From contig JAFGDC010000417.1 in the NCBI GenBank assembly GCA_016932295.1, positions 1-38,356 on the forward strand: 38,356 nt of DNA, read 5' to 3'. Each line of letters begins with the position of its first letter. Position 1 is the stretch's first letter. The notes beneath the pieces are model-generated. The model worked only from the letters and a program-made list of their open reading frames with translations, was not told where the DNA came from and did not search any database. The DNA is from a candidate division CSSED10-310 bacterium (GTDB lineage Bacteria; CSSED10-310; JAFGDC01). Below are positions 8,759-16,937 of the stretch, one piece after another. Both the position numbers and the translations under genes were made by a program.

Positions 8759-10036
8759 TCAATTATCGACGAGAATTTCGCCGTCGATGATCACTTTTCT
8801 GGCGTGGTTGGCGCCGAAATGGTACAGAACGTGGTCGAAGCACGGGGCATCCCACATCACCAGGTCAGCCTGGTATCCTGGCGCCACCAGGCCTATTTCC
8901 CTGTCGAGATCCAGCGCCGCCGCCGCGTTCACGGTAGTGGCGGCGAGCGTCTCCGATGGGGTCATGCGGAGCTGTGTGCAGGCGATGGTCATGATCAACG
9001 GCAAATTCTGGGTCATGCATGAACCAGGATTGAAATCGGTGGCCAAGGCGACCGGCAGATCGGCATCCAGCAACCTCCTGGCGGGAGGGTAGTGCTTCAA
9101 TCCCATGAAAAAAGTGCAGCCGGGCAGAAGGACCGGGATCACCTTGCCCTCCGCCAATGCCCGGATTCCCTGCTCATCGATGTAATCCAGGTGGTCGGCG
9201 GAGCATGCTTCCAGTTCACCGGCCAGCACCGTGCCACCCGTATTGGTCAACTGCTCGGCATGGATCTTCAGTCCCAGGCCGTACTCCCGTGCGGCGGCAA
9301 GCACCCGCCGGCTCTCCTCCACCGAATACACGCCCTGTTCGCAGAACACATCACAGAAATCAGCCAAACCCTCGGCGGCGGCGCGTGGGATGATGACCGC
9401 GACGATCCTCTCGAGATACTCCTCCCTGGACCCGTATTCCGGCACCTCGTGAGCCGCCAGCAAGGTAGTGACCACCCGTACCGGTGACCGTTCCCCGGCG
9501 GCGCGCGCCGCCCTCAGGATACGTAGCTCCTGTTCCTCATCCAACCCGTAGCCGCTCTTGATCTCCACCGTCGTGATTCCCATCCGCATGGCGGCCTGAA
9601 GCCGATCGACCGCATCATCCACCAGTTGCCGGAACGGAGCCGCGGTGGTTTCCCGCACGGTACGGCGTATGCCGCCACCAGTACGGGCGATTTCCATATA
9701 GGACACACCATGGATCTTCCTGACGAACTCATCCGCTCTCGTACCCGCAAACACCGTATGGGTATGGCAGTCGATCAATCCGGGCGTCACGACACATCCC
9801 GATGCATCGATCACCCGTGTCTCCGGCGTAACCGAGCAAGATTCAGGAGGAATCGCACCATCGCCTACACAGGCTATTTTCCCGGCAATGATCCCCACCG
9901 AACCGCCAGGCATGATTTTCAGTGAATTCATGGCGCTGCCCACCACGGGCGTCTCCCCCGGTGTCGCAACACAAATCAGTTCGGATGCGGAATGAATCCA
10001 GAGATCTAGTGCGTGATGACCGGCCCGGCTGTCCAT
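8759..10036 (-). CDS. hutI: Imidazolonepropionase
   Basis: Imidazolonepropionase opens the ring of 4-imidazolone-5-propanoate to give N-formimidoyl-L-glutamate, the third step of histidine degradation, in the cytoplasm. The amidohydrolase signature DCHTHTVFAGTRADEF is intact, as are the substrate-loop SGYGLDEEQELR, HAEQLTNTGG, SADHLDYI and the metal-site ATDFNPGS. The length of 425 residues is normal. The ATG at 10036 is preferred over the in-frame TTG at 10057 because GGAGG sits 8 nt before it. No hutH, hutU or hutG lies in the window; the downstream partner is a YheC/D-like ATP-grasp gene. The function is well supported by motifs; the absence of a hut operon is the odd point. Confidence 0.95.
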   Translation of the reverse strand: MDSRAGHHALDLWIHSASELICVATPGETPVVGSAMNSLKIMPGGSVGIIAGKIACVGDGAIPPESCSVTPETRVIDASGCVVTPGLIDCHTHTVFAGTRADEFVRKIHGVSYMEIARTGGGIRRTVRETTAAPFRQLVDDAVDRLQAAMRMGITTVEIKSGYGLDEEQELRILRAARAAGERSPVRVVTTLLAAHEVPEYGSREEYLERIVAVIIPRAAAEGLADFCDVFCEQGVYSVEESRRVLAAAREYGLGLKIHAEQLTNTGGTVLAGELEACSADHLDYIDEQGIRALAEGKVIPVLLPGCTFFMGLKHYPPARRLLDADLPVALATDFNPGSCMTQNLPLIMTIACTQLRMTPSETLAATTVNAAAALDLDREIGLVAPGYQADLVMWDAPCFDHVLYHFGANHARKVIIDGEILVDN

Positions 10037-10188
10037 ATTCCTGTCCTCCATTACCAATTACCAGCGGTTATCGCGACCACCGACGGCATCGATCCACCGG
10101 CACATGGAACGTGAGAGCCGCACCCGCCGGAATCACGCGGAGATGCTTCCGCGCATGCAGTCCTCCCCTGGAGGAAGGGGGTTATCGG

Positions 10189-10320
10189 CTATTCGCTTTC
10201 AGGATGGATTTTGATGCTTGGTGTGCTTCCCTTGCTGCGGAGACGACGTTTGCGCTCCTTGCCCAACTTCTTGGATTTGTTGACGCGAATGATTTTAGCC
10301 TTTTTTGTGTTCGATGCCAT
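10189..10320 (-). CDS. Small highly basic protein (43 aa)
   Basis: A 43-codon frame that reads MASNTKKAKIIRV and continues with Lys/Arg-rich sequence through GKERKRRLRSKGSTPS, ending in PESE and TAG. The ATG has a strong ribosome-binding site (AAGGAG with 6-nt spacing), which is the main reason to call it a gene. The composition (about 40% Lys plus Arg, with a Gly-Ser-Thr-Pro turn) suggests binding to RNA, DNA or the ribosome. I recall similar short basic hypothetical proteins from uncultured bacteria but cannot assign a family. It stands alone between hutI and the 10629 radical SAM gene. Competing longer frames over this stretch lack a ribosome-binding site. Confidence 0.65.
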   Translation of the reverse strand: MASNTKKAKIIRVNKSKKLGKERKRRLRSKGSTPSIKIHPESE

Positions 10321-10628
10321 AGCCAATCTCCTTGATCCGGCTCTCTGGATGCCGGAAATGACGACTTACTATACCCGCAGAGGTGATGTTCCGCAACCAT
10401 GAGATGCGTTCCCCAAATCCTCCACCCGTACTCCAGGAGGTGATCAACAGCCGCTTCTGAATGGTGTACTCACACGACCTGACAGCCGGCCCCCGGCGGC
10501 GGGAATCCGGCCGGGAGCAGCGAACGGGGTGGATACGGACGAGGCGACGGCTTCAGCAAGCCACAAGACACAACGGAATCCCGATGATTTCGGGAGTAAG
10601 GCGGGTTTAAGCGGCCGGGTTCCCGAAT
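10321..10628. other. Intergenic region with no recognised gene
   Basis: A 308-bp gap between the 10629 radical SAM gene and the small basic gene, both on the minus strand. It is rich in short GC inverted repeats (for example around 10480-10515). I found no convincing terminator U-tract, tRNA fold or conserved frame. It probably contains the promoter of the small basic gene, but no clear -35/-10 pair stands out. Confidence 0.5.
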
Positions 10629-11885
10629 TCAGCGGGTGGCGGCGCGTAACCTGGCCGCGGCCTTGGCAGCTTTAATCAGAAGTTGCAGGCCGCGCCGGTG
10701 ACGCCCGTGCGGCACGTATACCACCTGGTCCCATCCGACAACCCTGGACCAGTCCGTAATAAGGAACGTCCCATGAACCGAGGCGGTCTGGTGCAATCTG
10801 GAACCGGGAAACGGCAGCGCGGGCTGAAAGAGTATCCTGCCGGCTTTGAGGGAAGCGGCATAACGGATTGTCGCCAGCGATTCGGCCAGTGTTTCGGTGG
10901 GTAGTCCGATGCTGAACGAGGCAGTGGCAGGCAGGCCCAGCCGGTTGGTGATGGTGAACACCTCGCGGGCACGATCCAGAGGCACTGCTGATTCCAGGAT
11001 ATCCATCAGCCTTGGCACACCGGTCCCTATACCGAAAAATACGTCCTGGCACCCCGCCAGTTGCATGGCCCGCAGGACCTCTTCATCGACGTGTCCGATC
11101 CGCGTGTAACAGCGCCATGGCGTGCGGCGCCCGGCGAGGGCGGCGCACAATTCGAGAGTCCGCTGGCGGTTGAGAGTGAATGTTTCATCATAAAATTCCA
11201 GCGAAGCGGCGCCGTATTCATTGACCAGGATGTCCACCTCCTCCATTACGCGCCGCACGGAATGCTCCCGAACCGCACCGCCATCGGGAAAACGGACGGG
11301 ACAATTGGCGCATTTGTAAGGGCAGCCGCGGAAGGTGAGCACGTGTCCCACCGGAATCGGTCGCTGGGTATAAAAAAGATCCCAGGCGGGAAAGGGAATG
11401 GAATCCATTTCGTATATGGCGCCCCCCACCACGTTGCGCTGGATTCTTCCATCCTGCCGGTAGGCGAGCCCCGGCACTTCCGCGGGTTCGACATCACCGC
11501 GCATGACCGCCAGTATGCCGGCGGTGGTGCGCTCACCCTCACCGAGCGCCACGATATCCACGGCACCGTCCGCCAGCAATACTTCCGGGAAATTACTCGC
11601 CTGCGTTCCACCAGCTATCACGACGCAACCAGGATGGCGTGACTTGATCCACGCTCCCAGGCGGCGGCACTGATCGATGTTGGTGGCGAATGTCTGCATA
11701 CCGACAAGATCGAACCGATCGATCTCCGCATGCAGGCGATCGGTCATGGCTTCCCAAGGCATCCCAACAAGCGCGGTCACTTCCACTCCTTCGCGCCGCA
11801 GGACGCCGGCGATGTAAGCCAGGCCCACCGGCAGCGGGGGCGGAGTGACACCCGGATGATGCGGCAGCAGCAGCAGCGCTCTCAC
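10629..11885 (-). CDS. Cobalamin-binding radical SAM protein
   Basis: A 418-residue protein with an N-terminal B12-binding Rossmann domain (about 1-130) opening with LLLLPHHPGVTPPPLPVGL. The linker has SIPFPAWDL, and the radical SAM core carries CPYKCANC (Cys188, Cys192, Cys195). It is shorter than the other three copies in the window and has a short, very basic C-terminus. The ATG overlaps the stop of the asparagine-synthetase-like gene by 4 bp, so it is translationally coupled as the last gene of the FHA operon. Class B radical SAM enzymes of this type methylate or rearrange unactivated carbons; pairing with an amide-forming enzyme suggests modification of the same product. Substrate unknown. 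Confidence 0.9.
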   Translation of the reverse strand: MRALLLLPHHPGVTPPPLPVGLAYIAGVLRREGVEVTALVGMPWEAMTDRLHAEIDRFDLVGMQTFATNIDQCRRLGAWIKSRHPGCVVIAGGTQASNFPEVLLADGAVDIVALGEGERTTAGILAVMRGDVEPAEVPGLAYRQDGRIQRNVVGGAIYEMDSIPFPAWDLFYTQRPIPVGHVLTFRGCPYKCANCPVRFPDGGAVREHSVRRVMEEVDILVNEYGAASLEFYDETFTLNRQRTLELCAALAGRRTPWRCYTRIGHVDEEVLRAMQLAGCQDVFFGIGTGVPRLMDILESAVPLDRAREVFTITNRLGLPATASFSIGLPTETLAESLATIRYAASLKAGRILFQPALPFPGSRLHQTASVHGTFLITDWSRVVGWDQVVYVPHGRHRRGLQLLIKAAKAAARLRAATR

Positions 11886-13765
11886 ACCCAGTCACTCAAC
11901 GCTTCAGTGGGTGCTTCATCAGCATCGTGATCCAGTTGCACGCGGCACCAAAGTTCCAGGAGAGCCAGGTTCCATAGCTTGAACGGGTGGGGTTCGCGAC
12001 CTGAATAGAACGCATCCACCACCTCCCTGACCACGTCCGGGCGCAGGAATCCGCGCGCTTCCACCGATTCACGGGAAAGCAGCCGCAGGATTGGATCGCG
12101 GAGTTCATGCGCAGCCCAGATGGACATCGGTACGATGAAGCTCATTTTGCGGCGCTCGATCGTGCGCTGCGGCAGCACGTCGCCACAGGCACGGATCATC
12201 ATATGCCGCAGGCGGCCGTCCTTGTGGAGAAGATGGGAGGGAATGCCGGCGATGCGTTCCAATACCCGGCGGTCCACCAGTGGACTGCGGGCTTCCAGGC
12301 CGTGCGCATACGACATGACGTCCAGATCGCGGAGCTGGAGATTGGCCAGCTCATGCTGAACAAACAGGTGTATGAATTGGCTCAACTGATCCTTCCCGGC
12401 CACTGGCGCGAACAAGTGCTCGATCAATTCCATAACCGGTTGTTCCTCTCCGATACGGGAGGCGAACGATGCAGAATAGAGTCGCGTCCGTTCATCCTCC
12501 TTTATCAGGAACTTGAGGTGCGCGTATTTCGCGGCTGGAGAGGAACTGATGAACTCCATCCGCCGTAGTTTGCGGGTGAGCGGGAAGGAGTCCGCCAGGC
12601 TGGCGCAGGCGGCCAGCATCAACCGACGCAGACCGGCTGGCAGTTTGCGCCAGCGCCGCTCGAAGTCGTTCAATCGAAAGAGTTGGAGAAACCAGTGACT
12701 GCCGACGAAGATTTCATCGCCACCGGTTCCGGTGAGCACCATATCCACAGCGCCGGCGGCAAATTGGGAAACAAGGTAACTGTTGATGGCATCACCGCTT
12801 GGATTTTCCAAGTGCCAGACCAGGCGCGGCAGCGCGGCATCCACCACTCCCGGTTGAATCACCGATTCCCGGTGATCGGCGCCGATCCGTTCCGCCACAT
12901 GCGCAGCAAAGGGAAACTCGTTATATGCCTCGTAGCCGTCCCCACCGCCGTATCCAATGGTGAAGGTGGTCAGCTTCCGATCCTTGGCGGCGATGGCGGC
13001 GACCACGGTCGTATCGTGACCGCCGCTGAGGAAGGAACCCACTCGACCGGGGCGATGCACGGCATCATGCACCGCGTCGTCCAGGGCGACCCGCAGGTCG
13101 CTGGCAAGATCCTCTTCACCGGCTGACGATACCGGTCGATCATACATTCGCCAGTACGCATGCACAGTCGCCTTGCCATCGCTGGCGTCAAGCAGGTACC
13201 CGGGCGGTATCTGCCTGATCCCGTTGAAGGCAGTGCCAGGATCCGGCACCGCGATCATCGCCAGGTATCTGTCCACCGCCGCCGGGTTCAATTCCCTGGG
13301 TAAAAATCCACTGCGATGGATGGCCCGAATGGTCGAGCTGAAGCAGATGAAACGATCCCGGATTCCATAATATAACGGGCGGGAACCGGCATGATCCCTG
13401 ATGAGCAGAAGGCGGCGGTGTTCCGGATCATAGACCGCCATGCTGAACGAGCCGGCCAGTTGGGCCGCGGCACTTACCGGATCATCTGCCAGCGCGCGAC
13501 AGATGAACTCAGCGTGCCGGTGTGCCTCATCCCTGCCGTTCGCGCCAGGCAGGCGGACATACCCATCAACCAGGCAAAGCAGTCCGGTGCGGGTATCCTG
13601 CCAGAGGAAGCCGTTGCCATCCTGCCGGTCCACCCGCAGGAGCGAGGTGAGACCAGGGAGCGTGATCCACTGGGGAGTGCCTTCGCCGCGAGCACGCAGC
13701 GCCGCGGCTATCCGCCCGGACGCCGCCGGAGCAGCCGGTGCCGTTGTGCCGAAAAGTCCTGCCAC
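11882..13765 (-). CDS. Asparagine synthetase-like amidoligase lacking the glutaminase cysteine
   Basis: A 627-residue AsnB-family protein. The N-terminal class II amidotransferase fold is recognisable (GSFSMAVYDPEHRRLLLIRD, RPLYYGI). However, the residue after the initiator, Cys in every active glutaminase, is Ala: the start reads MAGLFG. The synthetase domain retains the pyrophosphate loop as LSGGHDTTVV and the FTIGYGGG strand. Loss of the Cys is known in relatives that activate a carboxylate with ATP but use a substrate amine rather than glutamine ammonia, such as beta-lactam synthetase and lasso-peptide cyclase. The GTG start has GGA about 7 nt upstream. It sits 19 bp downstream of the membrane-protein gene and overlaps the radical SAM gene. 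No precursor peptide gene was found beside it. Confidence 0.88.
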   Translation of the reverse strand: MAGLFGTTAPAAPAASGRIAAALRARGEGTPQWITLPGLTSLLRVDRQDGNGFLWQDTRTGLLCLVDGYVRLPGANGRDEAHRHAEFICRALADDPVSAAAQLAGSFSMAVYDPEHRRLLLIRDHAGSRPLYYGIRDRFICFSSTIRAIHRSGFLPRELNPAAVDRYLAMIAVPDPGTAFNGIRQIPPGYLLDASDGKATVHAYWRMYDRPVSSAGEEDLASDLRVALDDAVHDAVHRPGRVGSFLSGGHDTTVVAAIAAKDRKLTTFTIGYGGGDGYEAYNEFPFAAHVAERIGADHRESVIQPGVVDAALPRLVWHLENPSGDAINSYLVSQFAAGAVDMVLTGTGGDEIFVGSHWFLQLFRLNDFERRWRKLPAGLRRLMLAACASLADSFPLTRKLRRMEFISSSPAAKYAHLKFLIKEDERTRLYSASFASRIGEEQPVMELIEHLFAPVAGKDQLSQFIHLFVQHELANLQLRDLDVMSYAHGLEARSPLVDRRVLERIAGIPSHLLHKDGRLRHMMIRACGDVLPQRTIERRKMSFIVPMSIWAAHELRDPILRLLSRESVEARGFLRPDVVREVVDAFYSGREPHPFKLWNLALLELWCRVQLDHDADEAPTEALSDWV

Positions 13766-13784
13766 GATGCTTCCTTTCGATCCG

Positions 13785-14378
13785 TTACCTGTTGGCCAGT
13801 ACGAACAGTCCCACGGCGGCGGCCAGCAGAGCGCCGCCGGCCACGTACCAGGCCAGTGTCGGGATGAGCAACAATGAGTAATACTTCAGATAGAACAAGA
13901 GTGGGAAGAAGGTCGCGCCACCTACCACCGGCGGCACCAGCAACAGGATGTGTCTGAACACCAGGCGGTTCATTTGATCGTTGTATTCGCCCTCGAGGGT
14001 CCTGAGCACCTCGACGCGAATGCTACCGTTCAGGCACTGGTCATCGGCCTCGGAAATCTTCGACTTGTGTTTTCTCAGCGCGAAGGTGAAAACCCGAGCG
14101 AATCGCTCACGGAGATTCGGAAAGATGATAGGGACATTGATCTTCAGACGCTTCAATTCGTTCAGGAAAAAGAATTCAGCGCCGCTCAGGTCGTCCTTGA
14201 GAATGGCACCCCTGAATTTCTGGAAGGTGCGCAGCGCGTGCTCGAACAACCGCGACAGGGATGCCTGATAGGATCGTTTACGCGCCTTGCGATAGATGAA
14301 GTACAGCAGGCTGAAAAGGGCGGAGATGCCGCCCAGGCAGCCGATAACGTATCCGATGAATTGCAGAACACCCGTCAT
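13785..14378 (-). CDS. Membrane protein of unknown family
   Basis: A 197-residue protein with one hydrophobic segment near the N-terminus (about 4-28), a basic cytoplasmic-looking stretch of about 110 residues (many Lys, Arg and aromatic residues), and two hydrophobic segments near the C-terminus (about 142-165 and 170-195). I recognise no family motif. It lies 22 bp downstream of the FHA gene and 19 bp upstream of the amidoligase gene, so it is part of the same operon. A membrane anchor or scaffold for its neighbours is a guess. Confidence 0.75.
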   Translation of the reverse strand: MTGVLQFIGYVIGCLGGISALFSLLYFIYRKARKRSYQASLSRLFEHALRTFQKFRGAILKDDLSGAEFFFLNELKRLKINVPIIFPNLRERFARVFTFALRKHKSKISEADDQCLNGSIRVEVLRTLEGEYNDQMNRLVFRHILLLVPPVVGGATFFPLLFYLKYYSLLLIPTLAWYVAGGALLAAAVGLFVLANR

Positions 14379-14400
14379 GAAATCAGAGTGAAGAGGTTCC

Positions 14401-15483
14401 TCACTTCTCGCCCGGCAGTTGGAACTCGATTTTGGTTTGTCCGATAACGACGATGTCGCCGTGTTTCAGGGCTTTTTCCTTAACGGGCACGCCGTTCACA
14501 AAGGTTCCGTTGCTACTGTTTAGATCGATGACCGAATACTTGCCGCCTTGATACACCAGTTGTGCATGGTGCCGGGAAACACTGGTATCGAGCGAAAGAT
14601 AAATATCGTTATCCGGCCCCCGCCCTATTTTCATCAGGTTCGTGCTGACCGGATAAGAACCGCCCTTGTATTCGCCTTCGATGATCTCGAGAACGGGAAT
14701 ACCGCTCGCTTCCGCATCCCCTTCCTCACCATCGAGAATTTCACCGATGCGGTCATATTCCTCGCCCTGACCATCTTCCTCATCCCCCTGGTCAATATCG
14801 TCCACCATTGAAGTGTCGATGTAGTCCTCGTAATCGATCAAGGCATCTTCCGCCTGCGTTTCAGGGCCTTCCGCGGCCACGGCGACAGCCGCTACCGATT
14901 CGTCACTGGCAGCCTTCTCTTCCACGTCGAACTCTTCCGATAATTCCTCAAACGGATCGGGATTCTCGACCGGTCCGACCGCCTTCTCCTCTTCGGGAGG
15001 CTTCCTGATCGCCGCCGCTTCCCGGTGCTCCGCCAGGATTCCATCAAGCATTTCTATCTGGCTGTTCAGGTTCTCGTGCTGCTCCTTGATCTGACCCATG
15101 CCGCTGGTGAGTCCTTCCTTCTTTGGTTCATACACATCTTCGGTGTACTCCCCCACCAAGAAGCGCAATTCCAGCTCCTCGAGTTCCTGCTGCAAACCCT
15201 GGAGAGAATTGTGCATCTCGGTCCGCTGGCTGATCATGCGTTGCAGCTTGTCATCCAATTTGCCCAGCAGGGGCATCATCTTGTCCTGCAGATCCGTGAT
15301 GTTGGCCGAGTAATCGGCGCGGACCTTGAGCAATACCGCCTCGCTGAACCGCTCCTTGTGTTCCTCCAGCTTTTGAATCCGGTTCCTGTAGAGTTCGTAT
15401 TCCTGCTGGATCTTGGAAAATTCGACGAAGGTCGGGTCCTCGTTCAATGACTCGATCACATTCTTCTTCGCTTTCTTATCCAT
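14401..15483 (-). CDS. FHA-domain protein with coiled coil
   Basis: A 360-residue cytoplasmic protein. The first half (about 1-160) is charged and heptad-like, a predicted coiled coil. A very acidic linker (Glu/Asp-rich, about 165-255) follows, then a C-terminal forkhead-associated domain with GRGPDNDIYL, SRHHAQLVY and NSSNGTFVNG. These are the canonical residues that bind phosphothreonine. The start at 15483 is chosen because GAGGG lies about 7 nt upstream; the frame extends further upstream without homology. It is the first gene of the four-gene operon driven by the promoter at 15530-15557. The role is presumably phospho-dependent assembly or regulation. No Ser/Thr kinase of the classical type is in the window; the UbiB-like kinase is not an obvious partner. 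Confidence 0.88.
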   Translation of the reverse strand: MDKKAKKNVIESLNEDPTFVEFSKIQQEYELYRNRIQKLEEHKERFSEAVLLKVRADYSANITDLQDKMMPLLGKLDDKLQRMISQRTEMHNSLQGLQQELEELELRFLVGEYTEDVYEPKKEGLTSGMGQIKEQHENLNSQIEMLDGILAEHREAAAIRKPPEEEKAVGPVENPDPFEELSEEFDVEEKAASDESVAAVAVAAEGPETQAEDALIDYEDYIDTSMVDDIDQGDEEDGQGEEYDRIGEILDGEEGDAEASGIPVLEIIEGEYKGGSYPVSTNLMKIGRGPDNDIYLSLDTSVSRHHAQLVYQGGKYSVIDLNSSNGTFVNGVPVKEKALKHGDIVVIGQTKIEFQLPGEK

Positions 15484-15529
15484 TGCACTACCCTCTTCTG
15501 AGACGGTTAAGGCTGCTGGTTGTATTTCA

Positions 15530-15557
15530 ATTCTAGTGCGCACCGCCGGTACGTCAA
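15530..15557 (-). promoter_or_regulatory. sigma70-like promoter for the FHA operon
   Basis: On the minus strand TTGACG (15552-15557), a 16-nt spacer and TAGAAT (15530-15535), each 5/6 to consensus. The expected start of transcription is about 40 nt before the FHA ATG. This is among the best promoter matches in the window. Confidence 0.55.
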
Positions 15558-15614
15558 GTCCATTGCATCACATCCCGATCTGATACACCTGTACCATGTC
15601 GATGCGGATCTCGA

Positions 15615-16925
15615 TCATGGCAGGGAGATGGTCTGATCACGCTCGGGACCATAAGAGAGCACTGTCACCGTCATGCCGGTCTGGGCCTGAATTAACCGCC
15701 GCAAGGGTTCCGTGGCTTCGACTATCCGTTCTGCCGGCATGGCGGCCAGGTCATCGGGCCAGCCTGGCACCTGTTCATACAGCGGGACGCAGGCGGCAAG
15801 GACATTGGCATCCGCCGGAAAACGCGTGAGCCTCGTGCCGGCCAGGGAATACCCGACACACACCGGAATCTTGTCAATCCCGGAAAGGACATCCACCTTG
15901 GTCAGCGCCAGGTGATGGCAATCATTGATTTCAGCGGCGTAACGAAGGGCAACGCAGTCGAGCCAGCCGCAACGGCGCGGCCGTCCGGTGGTCGCTCCAT
16001 ACTCGCCGCCACGCTGCCGCAGCCACTCACTCTCCTTCGCGTCAGCCTCGGTGGGAAACGGACCACTGCCCACCCTGGTGCCATATGCCTTGCTGACACC
16101 CAGGACAGTGCCTTCCGGACGAAACGGCACTCCCGTACCGATCGCTATACCCCCCACCGTGGAATGGGACGAGGTGACGAACGGGTAGGTGCCCAGATCC
16201 ACATCCAGCAATGCCCCCTGGGCACCCTCGAACAGGAGTCGCTTGCCCGCCCCGATACGGGACTGCAGAAACTCGGTGGTATCGGTGAGATACGGCGCCA
16301 GTTTCCGCCCGTAGTCAAGGTATTGATCGAGAATGGGCTTAAGCGGTAACGGTGGCTGCTTGTACAGCCCGGTGAGGAGAAAATTCTTCAGATCGAGGTT
16401 GGCCCTGAGTCGCGACTCGAAATAGCCTGGATCGAGCAGGTCGCGCACCCGCAAGCCTCGCCTGGCGGCGCGATCCTCGTAAGCCGGGCCGATACCCCGG
16501 CCCGTCGTGCCGATCCGGCGCTCTCCCCGGCCGCCCTCCTCCATGGAATCCAACAGGATATGATACGGCATCACCAGGTGCGCATTGCGACTGATCCTGA
16601 TGCTTTTATCCGTCTCGATACCTTGCCGTTCCAACATGGCCAGTTCATCCAGCAGCACTTCGGGCGCCACCACCGTGCCATGGGCGACCACGCCTTCTTT
16701 GTCTGGTCGCAGGCAACCGGAGGGCAGAATATGAAAGACCCGCTTCAGAGTCCCCACCACCACCGTGTGGCCGGCGTTGTGTCCACCGGCATACCGCACC
16801 GTTACATCGAAGCCGCTCGATCGCCAGTCGATGATCTTGGCTTTCCCCTCGTCGCCCCATTGCAGGCCGAGAACCGCTTCCATGGCGGCGGTACCGGCGC
16901 TCCCATCCGCCTCGCGCTCTTTCAT
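15615..16925 (-). CDS. purA: Adenylosuccinate synthetase
   Basis: Catalyses GTP-dependent ligation of IMP and aspartate, the first committed step to AMP, in the cytoplasm. Recognised from QWGDEGKAK, AGGHNAGHTVV, TTGRGIGPAYEDR, EGAQGALLDVDLGTYPFVTSS, GEYGATTGRPRRCGWLD and LTKVDVLSG. The catalytic Asp and His are present. One oddity is the phosphate-binding loop, which reads GKAK where nearly all PurA proteins have GKGK. The length of 436 residues is normal. The ATG has GGAGG 5-6 nt upstream, overlapping the region just after the galT stop, so purA is probably co-transcribed with galT. Confidence 0.96.
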   Translation of the reverse strand: MKEREADGSAGTAAMEAVLGLQWGDEGKAKIIDWRSSGFDVTVRYAGGHNAGHTVVVGTLKRVFHILPSGCLRPDKEGVVAHGTVVAPEVLLDELAMLERQGIETDKSIRISRNAHLVMPYHILLDSMEEGGRGERRIGTTGRGIGPAYEDRAARRGLRVRDLLDPGYFESRLRANLDLKNFLLTGLYKQPPLPLKPILDQYLDYGRKLAPYLTDTTEFLQSRIGAGKRLLFEGAQGALLDVDLGTYPFVTSSHSTVGGIAIGTGVPFRPEGTVLGVSKAYGTRVGSGPFPTEADAKESEWLRQRGGEYGATTGRPRRCGWLDCVALRYAAEINDCHHLALTKVDVLSGIDKIPVCVGYSLAGTRLTRFPADANVLAACVPLYEQVPGWPDDLAAMPAERIVEATEPLRRLIQAQTGMTVTVLSYGPERDQTISLP

Positions 16926-16937
16926 TGCTCTCCTCCG

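Noticed and set aside
10165..10180. CCCCT/AGGGG hairpin as a terminator after the small basic gene
   Set aside because: The stem is only 5 bp and no T-run follows on either strand.
10182..10400. 72-codon minus-strand frame over the small basic gene
   Set aside because: It has no ribosome-binding site and a random-looking composition; the 43-codon frame beside it has AAGGAG and a coherent basic sequence.
11882..15483. Lasso peptide cluster suggested by the Cys-less AsnB homologue
   Set aside because: No precursor-like short gene, no B1/B2 leader-binding or protease gene, and no ABC exporter is present nearby.
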